This document shows, one piece after another, positions 60,799-64,000 of a DNA stretch of 64,000 nucleotides. The notes beneath the pieces were generated by a model. The model saw only the letters and a program-made list of their open reading frames with translations, was not told the DNA's origin and ran no database searches. Within the stretch, counting starts at the first letter, position 1, and each line of letters starts with the position of its first letter. The translations under genes and the position numbers were made by a program. The stretch covers positions 1 through 64,000 of the forward strand of contig CAZRBW010000004.1 in NCBI GenBank assembly GCA_964598395.1, given 5' to 3'. The stretch comes from CAXBDP01 sp964598395. Lineage in GTDB: Bacteria > Bacteroidota > Bacteroidia > Cytophagales > Cyclobacteriaceae.

Positions 60799-61446
60799 TT
60801 AAACCTTCTGTTGCTTTTCGAAATACTTGCACATAAAACTCAACTTACAAGTATTGCAATTGGGAGTACGAGCTAGGCAGACATATCGGCCATGCAATAT
60901 AAGCCAATGATGCGCTTTGGGTACAAGCTCTTTTGGAATATGCTTTACTAATTGCTTTTCTACTTCTAGAGGAGTTTTGGCTGTGAGTGGCACAAGACCC
61001 ATGCGTCGCGATACACGATATACATGGGTATCTACAGCCATTGTTGGCTGATTGTAGACGACGGATAAAATCACATTTGCGGTTTTGCGACCAACACCTG
61101 GCAATCTGATAAGATCTTCCATTCTACCAGGAACTTCGCTTTCGAAATCATCTACCAGTAATTTGGCCATTCCGATAATGTGCTTGGTCTTATTATTCGG
61201 GTAGCTAATAGACCGAATATAAGGAAACACCTCATCGAAGTGAGCAACTGCAAGAGACTCCGGAGTTGGGAATCGTTCGATTAGGGCTGGAGTGACCATA
61301 TTCACTCGCTTATCTGTACACTGAGCACTTAAGATCACGGCAATAAGAAGCTGATAAGAGTTGGCATACACCAACTCTGTTTCAGGTTCCGGCATTTCGT
61401 TAGAAAAGTACTCGATCAGTGCTTTGTACCGATCTATTTTACGCAT
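60799..61446 (-). CDS. nth: Endonuclease III
   Basis: A 215-residue DNA glycosylase/AP lyase for oxidised pyrimidines. The helix-hairpin-helix carries the catalytic Lys (LPGVGRKTANVIL), and the catalytic Asp is in AVDTHVYRVSRRMG. The C-terminal 4Fe-4S cluster cysteines are spaced C-x6-C-x2-C-x5-C. The length is normal. It lies 11 nt after the 77-residue protein gene, probably in the sigma-factor operon. Confidence 0.96.
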   Translation of the reverse strand: MRKIDRYKALIEYFSNEMPEPETELVYANSYQLLIAVILSAQCTDKRVNMVTPALIERFPTPESLAVAHFDEVFPYIRSISYPNNKTKHIIGMAKLLVDDFESEVPGRMEDLIRLPGVGRKTANVILSVVYNQPTMAVDTHVYRVSRRMGLVPLTAKTPLEVEKQLVKHIPKELVPKAHHWLILHGRYVCLARTPNCNTCKLSFMCKYFEKQQKV

Positions 61447-61457
61447 TCTGATTTTTT

Positions 61458-61691
61458 TTAAACCGAATGCAAGTTAGCGTTTTTTGAGTACGCTAAAATC
61501 GATTCCACACATCTATCAGATGGGCTTGTGTTAAAATTGCTCAGAATTTTCACAGCTGAAAGCATTTCACCATATTGATCGATTATTTCCTGATCGACCA
61601 AAAGAGAAAGCTCTATTTGCTGGTTTTCCTCCGGGCTAGTTTCTTCATAAATGTATCTGACGATGTCATTTTGGGTAGATGTTTTGATCAT
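61458..61691 (-). CDS. Small protein overlapping the sigma factor gene, possible regulator
   Basis: A 77-residue acidic protein without a membrane span or recognisable domain. It begins MIKTSTQNDIVRYIYEETSPEE, which resembles the N-terminal zinc-finger-less start of cytoplasmic anti-sigma-like proteins (a short helix followed by an acidic loop and a second helix). The gene starts 26 bp inside the end of the ECF sigma factor gene, so the two are translated together. A role in controlling that sigma factor is plausible but rests only on position and length. Confidence 0.75.
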   Translation of the reverse strand: MIKTSTQNDIVRYIYEETSPEENQQIELSLLVDQEIIDQYGEMLSAVKILSNFNTSPSDRCVESILAYSKNANLHSV

Positions 61692-62265
61692 ACGCTATAT
61701 TATGTTTAACCATTTTTTTCTTTAAGTTAATCAGTGCATAGCGCATTCTTCCCAAGGCTGTGTTAATACTAACACCAGTGGATTCGGCAATTTCATGAAA
61801 GCTCATTTCCATGTAATGGCGCATTATCAGTACTTCGCGCTGCGTATCAGGCAGCTCTTTGATAAAGCGTTTCAACATTGCATTAGTATCATTCCGAATC
61901 TGAACATTCTCCCACGATTCTTCAGTAAATTCAAGCGTATTGAATACTGACGAACCGTCCTCCATAATAATGGTAGGATAGCGTTTCGCTTTTCTAAAAT
62001 GATCTATCGCAAGATTGTGAGCAATTCTTTGAACCCACGGCAAAAACTTGCCTTCTTCATTGTACCTTCCAGACTTAATGGTGTTAATCACCTTAATGAA
62101 GGTTTCCTGAAATAAATCTTCCGCTATGTACTGATCTTTTACGATCAGATAGATGGTGGTGAAAATTTTGTTCTTGTGGCGTTCGACCAGCTGAGCAAAA
62201 GCATCTTCGTTACCATTTTTGTAAAGCGCCAGCAGTTGGCTGTCGCTCAAACCATAATCTCTCAT
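61666..62265 (-). CDS. ECF-type RNA polymerase sigma factor
   Basis: A 199-residue sigma-70 family factor. Region 2 spans about residues 22-95 (FAQLVERHKNKIFTTIYLIV, ED-LFQETFIKVI, FLPWVQRIAHNLAIDHFRK). Region 4 spans about residues 135-185 (LPDTQREVLIMRHYMEMSFHEIAE, then TGVSINTALGRMRYAL), with the helix-turn-helix intact. The gene is divergent from uvrA across 274 bp. A -7-like TACGTTTA (62282-62289, minus strand) lies upstream. It heads a run with the 77-residue protein, nth and the glycosyltransferase. Confidence 0.95.
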   Translation of the reverse strand: MRDYGLSDSQLLALYKNGNEDAFAQLVERHKNKIFTTIYLIVKDQYIAEDLFQETFIKVINTIKSGRYNEEGKFLPWVQRIAHNLAIDHFRKAKRYPTIIMEDGSSVFNTLEFTEESWENVQIRNDTNAMLKRFIKELPDTQREVLIMRHYMEMSFHEIAESTGVSINTALGRMRYALINLKKKMVKHNIAYDQNIYPK

Positions 62266-62522
62266 GTGTTTGTACTTTTAGTAAACGTAGAGCTTTATAT
62301 CATATTGTCTGGTTTAGGGTGTTGGTAAAAAAATAATATAGTCTCAAATGTATTCTTTCGAAGGTTACTTGCAAAATTTTTTAATTGTTTTTTTGTTATA
62401 TCTGATAAAATAATCGCTTCTGTAATGAATACACCAATATAATTAGGCATTCTGCGAATTCTATAGTCAAAAACCTTGCTGCAAAAAAATTGAAATAATA
62501 TCCGAAACCATTTGCTAAAACG

Positions 62523-62530
62523 TACTTTTG
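62523..62530 (+). promoter_or_regulatory. -7 box of uvrA
   Basis: TACTTTTG, a perfect TAnnTTTG, ends nine bases before the uvrA ATG, implying a leader of only about five bases. No TTG lies at the standard distance upstream, so the call is moderate. Confidence 0.45.
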
Positions 62531-62539
62531 TATAATAGT

Positions 62540-64000
62540 ATGCTCGATTCAACATTGGAACTTAAACCATTCGATCCTGAAACAATAAACCCGAAAGAGT
62601 TTATTATTATTCATAAGGCTCGTGTCAATAATCTTAAAAATCTTTCTGTTGCGATTCCACGCAATAAGCTTGTGGTAATTACTGGGCTTTCGGGTTCTGG
62701 TAAGTCATCTTTAGCCTTTGATACTCTTTTTGCAGAAGGACAAAGAATGTATGTCGAAAGCCTAAGTGCCTATTCGCGGCAGTTCTTGGGCAGAATGCAA
62801 AAGCCTGAAGTGGATTTTATCAGAGGCGTTTCCCCTGCAATTGCCATTGAACAAAAAGTAAGCAATCGCAACCCTAGATCTACGGTAGGCACTAGCACAG
62901 AGATTTATGATTACCTCAAACTCTTATTTGCCCGAATTGGGATTACCTACTCTCCCACATCTGGTGAAATAGTTAAAAAAGATTCCGTAGCGGATGTAGT
63001 CAACTTCCTATTGGAACATGAGCTAGGCACAAAATTTTTGGTGCTTTGCGAATTGAAGCTTAGCAATGAAAGACCCCTCTCAAAAGAACTTGAACTGCTT
63101 TTACAAAAAGGCTTTTCTAGAGTGATGGTGAATGGAGAAGTTTCTTTCGTAGAAGATTTGCTTTCTGAAAATCTAAAATTAGGAAAAAAGGATAATATTG
63201 AGATTCTGATAGATAGAGGCGTTGTAAATAAGGAGGATGAGGATGCCATTTTTAGAACTTCAGATTCCATACAAACAGCTTTTTTCGAAGGAGAAGGTAC
63301 ATGTATCATCCAAATAGTGGGAGGTGAGCAAAGAGTATTTTCGGATAAATTTGAGTTGGACGGCGTTGTATTTGAAGAGCCAAGCGTGAATTTCTTTAGC
63401 TTCAACAATCCCTATGGTGCCTGCCAAACTTGCGAAGGTTTTGGCAAGGTGCTGGGAATAGATGAGGATTTGGTGATACCAGATAAGAGTTTGAGTATAT
63501 ATGAAGGAGCTGTTTTGCCTTGGCGATCCGAATCATTTACAAACTGGCAGCAACCCTTGGTGAAGAATGGAATTCACTTTGACTTCCCAATTCATAGACC
63601 ATACAATGAGCTTACCGAGGAGCAACAAAGACTCGTATGGGATGGCAATAAGTATTTCGATGGCATCAACTCTTTTTTTGCTCATTTAGAGTCAAAAACA
63701 CATAAAATTCAATATCGAGTATTGCTATCTAGATACAGAGGAAGAACAGTTTGCCCTGATTGTAGAGGAAGTAGATTGAGAAAAGATGCTGCATACGTCA
63801 AAATTGATGGGTATTCGATTACAGACTTGGTATTAAAGCCAATTGATAAGCTTGCGGAAATTTTTGACTCCTTAAAAATCAGCGAATTTCAAGAAAAAGT
63901 AGCGAAGAGAATTTTAACGGAAATAAAGAACCGAATTGGCTTTTTGGAACAAGTTGGTTTGGGCTATCTCACATTAAATAGACTTACCTCCACTTTGTCT
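62540..64000 (+). CDS. uvrA: UvrABC system protein A, truncated by window end
   Basis: The first 487 residues of the excinuclease ATPase UvrA, in frame to the last base of the window. The N-terminal Walker A reads GLSGSGKSSLAFDTL, followed by SLSAYSRQFLGRM and the UvrB-binding region. The insertion has SFNNPYGACQTCEGFG (Cys295 and Cys298) but the two Cys that normally form the first half of this zinc module are replaced by FELD at about residues 271-274. A second Cys pair, TVCPDCRGSRLR, is present. I recall the same FELD variant in other Bacteroidota. ATG 62540 is the first plausible start. No octamer copy was seen in this part. Confidence 0.96.
   Translation, partial: MLDSTLELKPFDPETINPKEFIIIHKARVNNLKNLSVAIPRNKLVVITGLSGSGKSSLAFDTLFAEGQRMYVESLSAYSRQFLGRMQKPEVDFIRGVSPAIAIEQKVSNRNPRSTVGTSTEIYDYLKLLFARIGITYSPTSGEIVKKDSVADVVNFLLEHELGTKFLVLCELKLSNERPLSKELELLLQKGFSRVMVNGEVSFVEDLLSENLKLGKKDNIEILIDRGVVNKEDEDAIFRTSDSIQTAFFEGEGTCIIQIVGGEQRVFSDKFELDGVVFEEPSVNFFSFNNPYGACQTCEGFGKVLGIDEDLVIPDKSLSIYEGAVLPWRSESFTNWQQPLVKNGIHFDFPIHRPYNELTEEQQRLVWDGNKYFDGINSFFAHLESKTHKIQYRVLLSRYRGRTVCPDCRGSRLRKDAAYVKIDGYSITDLVLKPIDKLAEIFDSLKISEFQEKVAKRILTEIKNRIGFLEQVGLGYLTLNRLTSTLS

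Noticed and set aside
62295..62555. An 86-codon minus-strand open frame between the sigma factor gene and uvrA
   Set aside because: It overlaps the uvrA start, has no recognisable domain, and lies over the likely divergent promoters.
1..64000. tRNA, rRNA, CRISPR, integrase or transposase genes
   Set aside because: I looked for T-loop signatures, direct-repeat arrays and mobile-element proteins on both strands and found none I could support.

Overview
This window is an AT-rich stretch of chromosome from a member of the Bacteroidota, most likely the Cytophagales. The evidence is the gliding lipoproteins GldB and GldD with the CorC-like GldE, a TonB-dependent receptor with a carboxypeptidase-like N-terminal domain, a FISUMP-domain lipoprotein, Bacteroidota-type -7 boxes (TAnnTTTG), almost no Shine-Dalgarno sequences, and the linkage HU - mutY - ssb - gldE - gldD. 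It is core chromosome. I see no phage, transposase, CRISPR array, tRNA or rRNA. One 100-N assembly gap (20320-20419) interrupts an mscS gene.

Layout. 1-3658: end of a minus-strand surface-polysaccharide locus (two related polytopic membrane proteins flanking a NodB-type deacetylase). 3817-7776: a GH92 mannosidase lipoprotein and a divergent M28 peptidase. 7861-11023: pepP, a small poly-Ala protein, yraN and an AI-2E-type permease. 11211-20728: pgi-manA, then polA-SDR-M19 dipeptidase-aldehyde dehydrogenase-mscS. 20961-22331: thioredoxin and a paraoxonase-like protein. 22624-28150: TonB receptor, SGNH-hydrolase lipoprotein and FISUMP lipoprotein. 28147-30078: cysS and a RidA protein. 30191-31608: a small unknown protein coupled to a DNA methyltransferase. 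31820-36902: rimP-nusA-infB and a small membrane protein. 36882-40369: a THUMP-like methyltransferase, asd and an arginase-fold protein. 40520-55518: a long minus-strand run, mutY-ssb-gldE-gldD-recG, two histidine kinases, a lipoprotein, an alpha/beta hydrolase and a NarL-type two-component pair. 55667-59610: HU, a TPR protein, a 29-residue mS38-like protein, rng and gldB. 59589-62265: sigma factor, small partner, nth and a glycosyltransferase. 62540 to the end: uvrA, cut by the window edge.

The most striking signal is not a gene. The non-palindromic octamer GCGGGAGG (complement CCTCCCGC) occurs 38 times by my reading, where about half an occurrence is expected at this base composition. It lies on both strands, in all reading frames, mostly inside genes, and twice as a close inverted pair followed by T residues. 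It looks like a lineage-specific DNA signal such as a Chi-type recombination site or an uptake sequence. Other points of interest are an arginase-fold protein that has lost exactly the two ligands of one manganese site, an SDR without its catalytic Tyr/Lys beside a probable kynurenine-pathway aldehyde dehydrogenase, a possible nuclease/methyltransferase pair, a terminator-like hairpin in the rimP leader, and a 29-codon ribosomal-type gene.
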